Assembly: GCF_000716535.1 (NCBI RefSeq)
Contig: NZ_JNWV01000012.1
Span: 137,074 to 201,073 of the forward strand
Length of the DNA stretch: 64,000 nucleotides
Reading direction: 5' to 3'
DNA from: Streptomyces flaveolus
GTDB taxonomy: Bacteria > Actinomycetota > Actinomycetes > Streptomycetales > Streptomycetaceae
Position 1 is the first letter of the stretch, and each line of letters begins with the position of its first letter. Shown piece by piece: positions 26,798-35,138 of this stretch. The notes under the pieces are model-generated. The model was not told the DNA's origin. It made no database searches and worked only from the letters and a program-made list of their open reading frames with translations. A program made the position numbers and the translations under genes.

Positions 26798-27436
26798 TCA
26801 CAGCGCCTTCAGCGCACCCGCCGTCGCCCGGGCCAGCTTCTCCAGGTAGCCCTTGGGCAGCTTCGGGGAGCGGATGACCACCGAGCGCCAGTACAGCGGC
26901 CCGGAGATCAGGTCCAGGGCCAGGTCGGGGTCGACGCCCGCGCGGAGCTCGCCACGCCCCTCCGCCGCCGCCACGATCCTGCTCGCCACCCCTTCCTGCC
27001 CGTCCCGCAGCGCCTTCTGGAAGGCCTCCGCGATCTCGGGATTGCGGGCCGCCTCGGCCTGGAGGTCGGGAATGATCTGGGACGCGACCGGATGGCGCAG
27101 GGCACGGGACGTGACCTCGTACAGAAGGCGCAGGTCCCCCTCCAGGGAGCCGGTGTCGGGCACCGGGAACCCGGTCACCGCCATCGCCGAGACGACGTCC
27201 AGGACCAGGTGGAGCTTCGAACGCCACCGCCGGTAGACCGCCGTCTTGCCGACCCCGGCCCGCCGGGCGATCCCCTCGATGGACATGCGCGCGTAACCGA
27301 CGGCCGCCAGTTCCTCGAAGACGGCGGCGCGGATCGCCTCGGTCACGTCCTCCCGGAGCACGGCCGCCCCGGCGGGCGCCCGGCGGCGCGGACGCGCCGG
27401 CGGCTCGTCGGCGGACTCGGCGGCGTTCGTCGTCAT
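26798..27436 (-). CDS. TetR-family repressor next to the polysaccharide exporter
   Basis: The 212-residue protein has a basic N-terminal arm, a TetR helix-turn-helix at about 40-78 (SIEGIARRAGVGKTAVYRRW) and a helical ligand domain with the TetR_C-like segment LISGPLYWRSVVIRS. I start at ATG 27436, because TATGCT lies 6 nt upstream and suggests a leaderless message; a GTG at 27442 is also in frame. It is divergent from the ABC exporter operon, and two 26-bp palindromic sites lie between. It probably represses itself and the exporter. The ligand is unknown. Confidence 0.9.
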   Translation of the reverse strand: MTTNAAESADEPPARPRRRAPAGAAVLREDVTEAIRAAVFEELAAVGYARMSIEGIARRAGVGKTAVYRRWRSKLHLVLDVVSAMAVTGFPVPDTGSLEGDLRLLYEVTSRALRHPVASQIIPDLQAEAARNPEIAEAFQKALRDGQEGVASRIVAAAEGRGELRAGVDPDLALDLISGPLYWRSVVIRSPKLPKGYLEKLARATAGALKAL

Positions 27437-27442
27437 ACCCAC

Positions 27443-27448
27443 AGCATA
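27443..27448 (-). promoter_or_regulatory. TATGCT -10 box of the tetR gene
   Basis: On the minus strand TATGCT is followed by GTGGGT and then ATG, placing the transcription start at or next to the A of the start codon. The first palindrome begins 8 bp upstream and would cover the -35 region. Confidence 0.5.
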
Positions 27449-27455
27449 GGGCGTT

Positions 27456-27481
27456 ACGACGAAACGGTTGCGTTCCGACGT
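27456..27481. promoter_or_regulatory. TetR operator candidate 1
   Basis: This is a 26-bp imperfect palindrome with half-site ACGnCGnAACG and mirror CGTTnCGnCGT. It sits just upstream of the tetR -10 box, well placed for autorepression. It is repeated at 27504-27529. Confidence 0.65.
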
Positions 27482-27503
27482 CTGTTGGACTTACGCTCGC
27501 GTT

Positions 27504-27529
27504 GCGACGATACGGTCCCGTCCCGACGT
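27504..27529. promoter_or_regulatory. TetR operator candidate 2
   Basis: This is a second copy of the 26-bp palindrome, matching the first at 21 of 26 positions and 48 bp away (centre to centre). It keeps the palindromic core CGnCGnnACGG and its mirror. It lies on the exporter side of the gap and could repress the exporter promoter. Confidence 0.65.
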
Positions 27530-27638
27530 AAGAGAACGTGAAGAGAAGCGTAAGGAAACGCCGGACGACGGGCACGGACGCGGCGCTCCCGGCGAAAGTC
27601 GGGCGCAGCACCCCCTCCCCCGAGCGAAAGCAGCGGAT

Positions 27639-28553
27639 GTGAGCCAGGTCCTCCACACACCGCCCCCCACCCGGGCCCCGGCAGACGACGATCTCGCGGC
27701 GCTGGCCGCCCGGCACGGCCTGTCGGTCAGCGGCGCCCGCCCCACCCTGCCGGAGTACGTCCGCCAGCTGTGGGCCCGCCGCCACTTCATCAGCGCCTTC
27801 GCGACCGCCAAGCTCACCTCGCAGTACAGCCAGGCGAAGCTCGGCCAGGTCTGGCAGGTCATGACCCCGCTGCTGAACGCGGCGGTCTACTACTTCATCT
27901 TCGGCGTGCTGCTCGGCACCAAGCACAACGTGCCCGACTACGTGCCGTTCCTGGTCACGGGCGTGTTCATCTGGACGTTCACGCAGAGCTCGATCATGGC
28001 GGGCACCCGGGCCATCTCCGGCAACCTCGGCCTGGTCCGCGCCCTGCACTTCCCGCGCGCCGCCCTGCCGATCTCCTTCGCGCTCCAGCAGCTCCAGCAG
28101 CTGCTGTTCTCGATGGTCGCGCTCATCGTCATCCTGCTCTGCTTCGGCGTACCGGTCTCCGCCTCCTGGGTGCTGGCCCTGCCGGCCCTGGCGCTCCAGT
28201 TCACGTTCAACGCCGGCGTGTCGATGGTCCTGGCGCGGATGGGCGCGAAGACCCCGGACATCGCCCAGCTGATGCCGTTCGTGCTGCGCACCTGGATGTA
28301 CGTGTCCGGCGTGATGTGGAGCATCGACAAGCTGGCCGACAAGGACGACCTGCCGCACTTCGTCACCGTCCTGCTGGAGATCAACCCGGCCGCCGTCTAC
28401 ATCGACCTCATGCGGTTCGCGCTGATCGACAGCTTCCACGCGAGCCAGCTGCCCCCGCACGTGTGGGCGGCGGCGATCGGCTGGGCCCTGGCCGCGGGCA
28501 TCGGCGGCTTCATCTACTTCTGGAAGGCTGAGGAGACGTACGGCCGTGGCTGA
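27639..28553 (+). CDS. ABC-2 type polysaccharide/teichoic acid export permease (TagG/Wzm-like)
   Basis: The 304-residue membrane subunit starts at GTG 27639 (VSQVLH); the ATG two bases earlier runs straight into a stop. After a soluble N-terminus of about 60 residues come six helices from about 70. QYSQAKLGQVWQVMTPLLNAAVYYFIFG and FVLRTWMYVSGVMWSID are typical of TagG/Wzm permeases. The ATPase gene overlaps its end by 8 bp. The pair should move a finished lipid-linked polymer across the membrane. It lies within a group of polymer-synthesis genes and next to a TetR gene. Confidence 0.92.
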   Translation: MSQVLHTPPPTRAPADDDLAALAARHGLSVSGARPTLPEYVRQLWARRHFISAFATAKLTSQYSQAKLGQVWQVMTPLLNAAVYYFIFGVLLGTKHNVPDYVPFLVTGVFIWTFTQSSIMAGTRAISGNLGLVRALHFPRAALPISFALQQLQQLLFSMVALIVILLCFGVPVSASWVLALPALALQFTFNAGVSMVLARMGAKTPDIAQLMPFVLRTWMYVSGVMWSIDKLADKDDLPHFVTVLLEINPAAVYIDLMRFALIDSFHASQLPPHVWAAAIGWALAAGIGGFIYFWKAEETYGRG

Positions 28554-29445
28554 GCGCAGCGAAGAGAAGGTCCCCACCGTCGTCGCCGACCGCGTCGACA
28601 TCGTCTACCGGGTGAACGGCACCGGCGCCGGCCGGGGCTCCGCCACCGCCGCCCTCAACCGCATCCTCCGTCGCAAGCAGACCGAGAAGGCGGCCGGCGT
28701 GCGCAAGGTGCACGCGGTGAAGAAGGTGTCGTTCGTCGCCCACAAGGGTGAGGCGATCGGGCTCATCGGGACGAACGGGTCCGGCAAGTCGACCCTGTTG
28801 AAGGCGGTCGCGGGTCTGCTCCCGGTGGAGAACGGGCGCATCTACACCGACGGCCAGCCCTCCCTGCTGGGCGTCAACGCGGCCCTGATGAACGACCTCA
28901 CGGGCGAGCGGAACGTCTTCCTCGGCGGACTCGCCATGGGCATGTCCCGGGAACAGATCAAGGAGCGCTACCAGGACATCGTCGACTTCTCGGGGATCAA
29001 CGAGAAGGGCGACTTCATCACCCTGCCGATGCGCACGTACTCCTCCGGCATGGCGGCCCGGCTCCGCTTCTCCATCGCCGCCGCCAAGGACCACGACGTC
29101 CTGCTGATCGACGAGGCGCTGGCCACCGGCGACCGCTCCTTCCAGAAGCGTTCCGAGGCGCGGATCCGCGAGCTGCGGCAGCACGCGGGCACGGTCTTCC
29201 TGGTCAGCCACAACAACAAGTCGATCCGCGACACCTGCGAGCGGGTCCTGTGGCTGGAACGCGGCGAGCTGCGCATGGACGGGCCGACCGAGGACGTCAT
29301 GAAGGAGTACGAGGCGTTCACCGGCGACAAGAAACCGGCCCCGAAGAAGCCCGCACCGAAGGCGGATGTCACAAAGCCGAAGCCGGATGCCACAAAAGCG
29401 GGCACACCGCAACCGGACGCCCTGAAAGCCGGTCTTCCTTCCTGA
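28546..29445 (+). CDS. ABC exporter ATPase for polysaccharide/teichoic acid (TagH/Wzt-like)
   Basis: The 299-residue ATPase starts at GTG 28546, with GGAG about 10 nt upstream inside the permease gene. Walker A GTNGSGKST is at 75-83, the signature YSSGM is at 165-169 and Walker B VLLIDE is at 185-190. An insert before Walker A (about 25-57, RRKQTEKAAGVRKVHAVKKV) is typical of TagH/Wzt ATPases. It lacks the C-terminal carbohydrate-binding domain of Wzt and ends in a Lys/Pro/Ala-rich tail of about 35 residues. It powers export with the upstream permease. Confidence 0.93.
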   Translation: MAERSEEKVPTVVADRVDIVYRVNGTGAGRGSATAALNRILRRKQTEKAAGVRKVHAVKKVSFVAHKGEAIGLIGTNGSGKSTLLKAVAGLLPVENGRIYTDGQPSLLGVNAALMNDLTGERNVFLGGLAMGMSREQIKERYQDIVDFSGINEKGDFITLPMRTYSSGMAARLRFSIAAAKDHDVLLIDEALATGDRSFQKRSEARIRELRQHAGTVFLVSHNNKSIRDTCERVLWLERGELRMDGPTEDVMKEYEAFTGDKKPAPKKPAPKADVTKPKPDATKAGTPQPDALKAGLPS

Positions 29446-29547
29446 GCGCAGCTCTTACGCCAACCGCAGTTATCCCTTTCATCCGCTTAATGACAGTATG
29501 TTATGAAGGGTGCGCCGGGAGACGACGAGTCGAAGGAGTCCATCGCG

Positions 29548-31758
29548 ATGCCCCAGTTGAGCGTGATCGTCTACGGGCCGAACGCACAGGGGCATCTGAC
29601 CGATCTGCTGGACTCCTTGGCGGCCCATCCCCTCACCGACGCCGAGGTGATCGTCGCCGCCGTCGGCGACTGGGCCCAGGAGACGGCCGAGCGCCAAGCA
29701 CCCGAGACGATCGTCGTCCCGCTGCCGGACGGCACCGGTGACCCGGCGGCCCGGGCGGCCGGCGCCGCCCGCGCGGCCGGCCGCTGGCTCCACTTCGTCC
29801 ACGCCAAGGACGGCCTGCCGGCCGGCGCGCCCCGCCTGATCGCCGAGCGGACCGCCGAACTGGACGCCACCACCTCCGCCGAACCCGTCGACGTCCTCCT
29901 CTTCGACCACGTCACCACCACCTGGCAGACCGCCGCCAGACCCTCCCGAGACGGCCGCCACCTGGCCGCCGTCGGCCGGTCGGGCCGGCCCCTGGACGAG
30001 GCCGCCGACCTGCTGCGACTCACCCCGCTGCTCGGCAACCGCGCCCTGCGCACCGCGTTCTGGCGAGCCCAGGAGGAGCGGCTGAACACCGACGACGAAC
30101 AGCGCGCCGCCCACGCGGCCCTGCTGTACGCCGGCCGGGTCGCCTGCCTCAACCAGACGGCGTACGAGCACCGCGTGCTGCGCCCCGAGAGCCTCCCGCC
30201 GCGCGCCCCCGAGGACCGGCTCCGGCTCATCGACCGCTACGAGTCCCTGCTCCCGCTCACCAAGGACCGCCGCGGACCCCGCGCGGCGCTGTACGGCCTG
30301 ATGGTGCGCGACCTCATCCGCACCTTCGCCCGCGAGGACCTGCCCGACCCGGTGGCCCGCGAGTTCTTCCGCCGCGCCTCCGTGGCCGCGGTCCGCTGGC
30401 GCCCCGAGGACCACCGGCGCCCGGCGGGCCTGGAGGGCGTGCGGCACGCGCTGCTGGAGGAGGGCGCGTACACCAAGTACCGGGCGTTCCAGGCCGCCAA
30501 CCGCACCCGCCGCGCCGCCCGCAAGGCCGTACGCGCCCGCAAGCGGCAGCTGAGCACCAGGGTCCGCGACCACCAGTACCAGCGCGCCCTGCGCCGCCCG
30601 GTGGACCCGCAGCTCGCCGTGTTCGCGGCCTACTGGGAGCGCGGTGTGGCCTGCAACCCGGCCGCCATCGCCGCCAAGCTCGCCGAACTCGCCCCGCACA
30701 TCCACCCGGTGTGGGTGGTGAACAAGCAGAACGAGGCCCTGCTGCCACCCGGCACCGACCACGTCGTCCCCGGCACCCGCCGCTACTGGGAGACCCTCGC
30801 CACCGCCAAGTACCTGACGAACAACGTCAACTTCCCGAACGCGGTGGTCAAACGCCCGGACGCCGTCCACCTCCAGACCCACCACGGCACCCCGCTCAAG
30901 CGCATGGGCCTGGACCAGATGGACCACCCGGCCGCCGCCAAGGGCCTGGACTTCGCCGCCCTGCTGAGCCGGATCGACAAGTGGGACTACAGCGTCAGCG
31001 CCAACAGCCACTCCACCCGCATGTGGGAACGCGCCTACCCGTCCCGCTACACGTCCCTGGACTACGGCTATCCGCGCAACGACGTCTTCTACACGGCCAC
31101 CGCCGCCGACGTCCGCGCGGCCCGCGACCGCCTCGGCATCGCCCCGGGCAGGACCGCCGTCCTCTACGCCCCCACCCACCGCGACTACGAGGCCGGCTTC
31201 ACCCCCCGCCTCGACCTCGCCGCCCTCGCCGACCGCCTCGGCGACAACACCGTCCTCCTCGTCCGCGCCCACTACTTCTACGGCGGCGCCGCCTCCCCGC
31301 TGACCGGCCTGCGCCGCTCCGGCCGGATCATCGACGTCTCCTCCTACGACCCCGTCGAGGAGCTGTGCCTGGCCGCGGACGCGCTGGTCACGGACTACTC
31401 GTCGATCATGTTCGACTACGCCAACCTGAACCGTCCGATCGTGGTCTACGCCGACGACTGGGAGACGTACCGCACCACCCGCGGCGTCTACTTCGACCTG
31501 ATGGCCGAGCACCCCGGCCAGGTCGCCCGCACCCAGGAGGAACTGGCCGAGGTCTTCCTCTCAGGGGCCTGGCGCGACGAGAGCGCGGCCAAGGCGCGGG
31601 CCACGTTCCGGCGCCGGTTCTGCGAGTACGACGACGGACGCGCCGCCGAACGGGTCGTACGCCGGGTGTTCCTGGACGAACCGGAGCACGCGCTGCCGCC
31701 CGTGCTCCCCATCGAGGACCGCACCCCCGCCCCGACGCCCGAGGAGGCCACGGCATGA
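29548..31758 (+). CDS. Bimodular protein: degenerate GT2 plus intact CDP-glycerol glycerophosphotransferase
   Basis: This 736-residue fourth paralogue starts at ATG 29548, with AAGGAG 9 nt upstream. Residues 1-230 keep the GT2 fold outline (MPQLSVIVYGPN) but have neither catalytic motif: VDDCSPD reads AAVGDWA and LDSDD reads VHAKDG. The TagF-like module is complete, with HHGTPLK (H446), YAPTHRDY, LVRAHYFY and TDYSSIMFDYANLNRPIV. It is therefore the opposite of the first paralogue. It lies 102 bp after the exporter ATPase and overlaps the next GT2 gene, so it likely polymerises or primes the exported polymer. Confidence 0.87.
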   Translation: MPQLSVIVYGPNAQGHLTDLLDSLAAHPLTDAEVIVAAVGDWAQETAERQAPETIVVPLPDGTGDPAARAAGAARAAGRWLHFVHAKDGLPAGAPRLIAERTAELDATTSAEPVDVLLFDHVTTTWQTAARPSRDGRHLAAVGRSGRPLDEAADLLRLTPLLGNRALRTAFWRAQEERLNTDDEQRAAHAALLYAGRVACLNQTAYEHRVLRPESLPPRAPEDRLRLIDRYESLLPLTKDRRGPRAALYGLMVRDLIRTFAREDLPDPVAREFFRRASVAAVRWRPEDHRRPAGLEGVRHALLEEGAYTKYRAFQAANRTRRAARKAVRARKRQLSTRVRDHQYQRALRRPVDPQLAVFAAYWERGVACNPAAIAAKLAELAPHIHPVWVVNKQNEALLPPGTDHVVPGTRRYWETLATAKYLTNNVNFPNAVVKRPDAVHLQTHHGTPLKRMGLDQMDHPAAAKGLDFAALLSRIDKWDYSVSANSHSTRMWERAYPSRYTSLDYGYPRNDVFYTATAADVRAARDRLGIAPGRTAVLYAPTHRDYEAGFTPRLDLAALADRLGDNTVLLVRAHYFYGGAASPLTGLRRSGRIIDVSSYDPVEELCLAADALVTDYSSIMFDYANLNRPIVVYADDWETYRTTRGVYFDLMAEHPGQVARTQEELAEVFLSGAWRDESAAKARATFRRRFCEYDDGRAAERVVRRVFLDEPEHALPPVLPIEDRTPAPTPEEATA

Positions 31759-33419
31759 CCCGCCCCGACGTCACGGTCACGGTCATCGTCTACAACGACG
31801 CTGCCCGCCTCCCCCGCGCGGTCGCCTCGCTGCGCGCGCAGACCCACGCGAACATCGAGATCGTCATCAGCGACGACCACTCGACGGACGAGACGCCCGC
31901 GGTGGCCCGGGAGCTGGCGTCCCAGGACCACCGCATCCGCTGCATCCGGCTGCCGGAGAACAGCGGCGGGTGCAGTGCCCCGCGCAACCGGGCCATCGAG
32001 ATCGCCCGGGCGCCGTACCTGATGTTCCTCGACAGCGACGACGAACTCCCGCCGCGCGCCGTCGAGTCGCTGCTCGCCGCGCACCGCGAGCGGGAGGTCG
32101 ACTTCACCATGGGCGCGGTCCGCCGGGTCCGGGTGGACAACGGCCGCACCTCGACGTGGATGCCGCACCTGGTCGCCGAGCGGCGCACGCTGGAGGGCAT
32201 CGAGGCGGACCCCCGTCTTCTGTTCGAGCACCTGTCGACGAGCAAGATGTACGCGCGCGCCTTCCTCGACCGCCACCAGCTCCGCTTCCCGGAGGGCATC
32301 CACTACGAGGACCAGCTCTTCTCCGCGCAGGCGTACTGCCTGGCGACGGCGTTCACGATCATCCCGGACCCGGTGTACGTCTGGTACATCGAGCCGTACG
32401 CGGACGCGTCCTCCGCCTCCATCTCCAACCAGCGGCACAAGATCTCCAACGTCAGCGACCGCGTGCACGTCCAGCGGCTGATCGACGAGTTCCTGGTGAG
32501 CAGCGGGCACGCGGGGCTGCGGGAGGACAAGGACTACAAGTTCCTCAAGCACGACTTCCGGATGTACGCCGGTGACCTGCCGTACCGGGACGAGGAGTGG
32601 CTGACGTCCTTCGCGGACATCATGAACCCCTACCTGGACACGCTCTCCCCCGAGGCGTACGGCCGGCTGCCGCGCGCCGAGCGGGTGGTGCTGGAGCTGC
32701 TGCGGGACGGCCGCCCGGCCGAGGCCCGGCTGGCGGCGCGCGGACTGGGGCACGCGGTGGCGCCGCGTCGGGTGACGACCGACGGTACGGGGGCGCCGTA
32801 CTGGGGTGACACCGTGCCCTCGACGGACCGCGCCCGCCGCGAACTGGACGTGTCCGAGCTGGAGTTGGACACCCGGCCGTTCCCGACCGCCCTGTTCCGT
32901 CACGAGATCACGGAGCTGACGCCCGGTGCGGGAGCGACCCTGACCCTGGCGATCCGCACCTACGACCCCGGTCTGCGCCTGCCGGTCGGCCCCCAGCGCG
33001 CGTCCCTGCTCCTGACCCCCGGCCGGCGCCGCATGACGATCCCGTTCCGCCTGGACCCGGTCCGGCCCGGCGTCTTCGAGGGCACGGTCCACCTCGACCT
33101 CGCGTCCGCGCCGGTCCCGCTCCACGGCTTCCAGGGCGTACGACACCCCCTGGTCCGCCTGGACCAGCAGGGCCTGTCCAACTCGGGCCTGCTCCTGGCC
33201 CCGTTGGACTTCCCGGCCCGCACGGCCCGCATCGACTACCACTCCGGCGCGGCCCCCCACGAACTCACCGTCGAACCGGAGGGCCGCAACCCCGGGCGGC
33301 TGCAACTGCGCTGGTGTCCGGTGGGGATGACGGCCCGGATCACCCGGCCCGCCATCCGCCGCCTGGCCCGGCCCCGGGTACGCAACGCTGTGCGACTGGT
33401 GGCGAGTGTGCTGAAGTAA
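31755..33419 (+). CDS. GT2 glycosyltransferase with beta-rich tail (TarS-like layout)
   Basis: The 554-residue protein starts at ATG 31755, overlapping the previous TGA by 4 bp with GAGGAGG upstream. The GT2 fold has SDDHSTD (39-45), GGCSAPRNRA and LDSDD (92-96), and HYEDQLFSAQAY supplies the likely base region. After a helical linker, the last 180 residues are beta-rich (TLTLAIRTYDPGLRLPVG, FEGTVHLDLASAPVPL), followed by a basic amphipathic end. It resembles the other GT2-beta protein at 24042 and the TarS family. The likely role is adding sugar to the polyol-phosphate chain. Confidence 0.82.
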   Translation: MTRPDVTVTVIVYNDAARLPRAVASLRAQTHANIEIVISDDHSTDETPAVARELASQDHRIRCIRLPENSGGCSAPRNRAIEIARAPYLMFLDSDDELPPRAVESLLAAHREREVDFTMGAVRRVRVDNGRTSTWMPHLVAERRTLEGIEADPRLLFEHLSTSKMYARAFLDRHQLRFPEGIHYEDQLFSAQAYCLATAFTIIPDPVYVWYIEPYADASSASISNQRHKISNVSDRVHVQRLIDEFLVSSGHAGLREDKDYKFLKHDFRMYAGDLPYRDEEWLTSFADIMNPYLDTLSPEAYGRLPRAERVVLELLRDGRPAEARLAARGLGHAVAPRRVTTDGTGAPYWGDTVPSTDRARRELDVSELELDTRPFPTALFRHEITELTPGAGATLTLAIRTYDPGLRLPVGPQRASLLLTPGRRRMTIPFRLDPVRPGVFEGTVHLDLASAPVPLHGFQGVRHPLVRLDQQGLSNSGLLLAPLDFPARTARIDYHSGAAPHELTVEPEGRNPGRLQLRWCPVGMTARITRPAIRRLARPRVRNAVRLVASVLK

Positions 33420-33497
33420 CCCGGGCTTCAGCGCCGTTGTGGTGTGCGTGCGTGGGCTACCGCGGGTCCCCTGGGGAGCCGCAGTGCCGTCTGCTTC

Positions 33498-35006
33498 TCA
33501 GAGCACTCGGTACAGGACCTGTCCGCCCGGGCCCACGGCCGTCCTGCGGAGCCACGGGGCCTCGCCGCCGCCCACGACCCACTTCACCCCGTACTCCCGC
33601 AGAATCCCCCGCCGTTCCTCGGCGCCCGCCGTCGGCGAGAAGTACCGCTCCACCGCCGCCTGTCTCCGTCCGGCGTCCGGGAGGAAGAAATCCGGGTACC
33701 CGGGCGCCACGGTGTAGGGACCGTACGCGGGGATCTGCCGAGCGGGGAACTTACGGGCCATCACCACGTCCCCGTACCGCACCCCCGCCCGCATGATCCA
33801 CTGGTAACCGGCCCACGGTGTCCGGTACTTCGCCGCGACCGGCCCGGGCAGCGCGTCCCTCGGCACCACGTACCCGAGCGTCCCGGCCTGCGTCCACGCT
33901 CCCACGGCCAGCGCGGCGAGCAGCGCGCACGCCCACACCCGCCGCACCACGGTCCGCCCCGCCGACACCGCCTCCAGCGCCGCCGCGAGCTGCGCCGGGA
34001 TCAGCGCGGCGGGCAGGGCCCGGCCCCAGGAGTAGTGGCCGATCAGGCCCCCCGCCGCGAACACCAGCGCGCCGAGCAGGAAGAAGAGGACCAGGGGGTC
34101 GCGGTGGTCGCGGCGCAGGCGGAGGCCCAGCGCCACCACCCCGAGCAGCACCAGCCCGAACCGCCCGGCCAGGTGCTGGTACAGCGGCCGGTGGACGGCC
34201 TCGAGGTCCGCGCCGGCGGAGAACAGCGCGAAGAAGTCGTAGTACGGCCAGACCCACAGCACCAGCAGCCCCAGGAGCAGCCCGGCGCCCAGCCGGAGCA
34301 GCGCCCCGCGCGCCGGTCGCGCCGCGAGCACCATCGCCACCCCGCCCAACGAGGCCACCACGCCGGTGAACTGGTGGCACAGCAGGATCACCGCCCACAG
34401 CGCACCCAGCCCCAGGCACGCCCTCCACGCCGCCTCCCGGCGCACCGCCCGCGTCAGCCAGGCCCAGAAGTGGAAGGTGAGACCGAGCGCGAACACGCTG
34501 GGGTACGACACCGTCAGCGCGAGGGAGTTCAGCCCGAGGAAGCCGCTCCAGTCGAACAGCAGCGGGCCCCAGAGGAGGAGCAGGCTCAGGAAGGCCAGCG
34601 CGGGGGCGGCCCGGTGGCTGCTCAGCGTTCGGACGTAGCGTCGGACGCCCGTCGCCAGCAGGCCCAGTCCGATGAGCGCGGCCAGACGCAGGACCACGAA
34701 GACCGACAGGCCCGTCAGCTTGGCGACGGTGCCGAGCAGCAGCATCCAGGGTGAGTAGTAGGGGCTCGGCGTGTCGGCGTCGACCAGCGGGTTGCCGGGA
34801 TGCGGCAGGCTGTGCCGCAAGCGCTGGATCGTGGCCGCGTGCATGCCGAGGTCCCCCGCCCACGGCAGGCGGACGACGACCCAGAGCATCAGCACCACGA
34901 CGAGCGCGGCGGCGACCTGCGGCAACTCACGGCCCACGCGCGACGCGGAGCCGCCCCGTGGTGCCGTACGGCTCACCTGTTCGGAATCAGACGGCGCGGT
35001 GTGCAC
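33498..35006 (-). CDS. Polytopic membrane protein, GT-C-like
   Basis: The 502-residue protein has about ten helices (first at about 31-47) and a soluble end of about 110 residues. The first loop LPWAGDLGMHAATIQRL (Asp52) followed by TPSPYYSPWMLL resembles the acidic loop of GT-C transferases. I cannot name a family with certainty. The GTG start at 35006 is preceded by TAGGGT 6 nt away and no ribosome-binding site, suggesting a leaderless message. It converges with the GT2 gene and closes the glycopolymer region, so a role in that pathway is inferred from place only. Confidence 0.65.
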   Translation of the reverse strand: MHTAPSDSEQVSRTAPRGGSASRVGRELPQVAAALVVVLMLWVVVRLPWAGDLGMHAATIQRLRHSLPHPGNPLVDADTPSPYYSPWMLLLGTVAKLTGLSVFVVLRLAALIGLGLLATGVRRYVRTLSSHRAAPALAFLSLLLLWGPLLFDWSGFLGLNSLALTVSYPSVFALGLTFHFWAWLTRAVRREAAWRACLGLGALWAVILLCHQFTGVVASLGGVAMVLAARPARGALLRLGAGLLLGLLVLWVWPYYDFFALFSAGADLEAVHRPLYQHLAGRFGLVLLGVVALGLRLRRDHRDPLVLFFLLGALVFAAGGLIGHYSWGRALPAALIPAQLAAALEAVSAGRTVVRRVWACALLAALAVGAWTQAGTLGYVVPRDALPGPVAAKYRTPWAGYQWIMRAGVRYGDVVMARKFPARQIPAYGPYTVAPGYPDFFLPDAGRRQAAVERYFSPTAGAEERRGILREYGVKWVVGGGEAPWLRRTAVGPGGQVLYRVL

Positions 35007-35012
35007 ACGCCG

Positions 35013-35018
35013 ACCCTA
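35013..35018 (-). promoter_or_regulatory. TAGGGT -10 box of a probably leaderless membrane protein gene
   Basis: TAGGGT on the minus strand is followed by CGGCGT and then the GTG start at 35006. The spacing puts the first transcribed base at the start codon. Confidence 0.45.
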
Positions 35019-35092
35019 TCCGAAGCACCGCGAAGAGCAGGAAAAGGTAAATTCACCGCCCGTTTCGGGCAAGAGGCGGACAAGAAGAAGGA

Positions 35093-35119
35093 CGCCCCGG
35101 GGACACGGTCCCCGGGGCG
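35093..35119 (-). terminator. gdh terminator
   Basis: The 11-bp stem CGCCCCGGGGA (35093-35103) pairs with 35109-35119 around loop CACGG. On the minus strand it starts 19 bp after the gdh stop and is followed by a T-rich TCCTTCTTCTTG stretch. Confidence 0.85.
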
Positions 35120-35138
35120 CCCTTTCCTCGCCGTACGG

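Noticed and set aside
29479..31512. Leftward open frame of 677 codons opposite the fourth bimodular protein
   Set aside because: Gly/Val-rich mirror product; the sense frame carries conserved transferase motifs.
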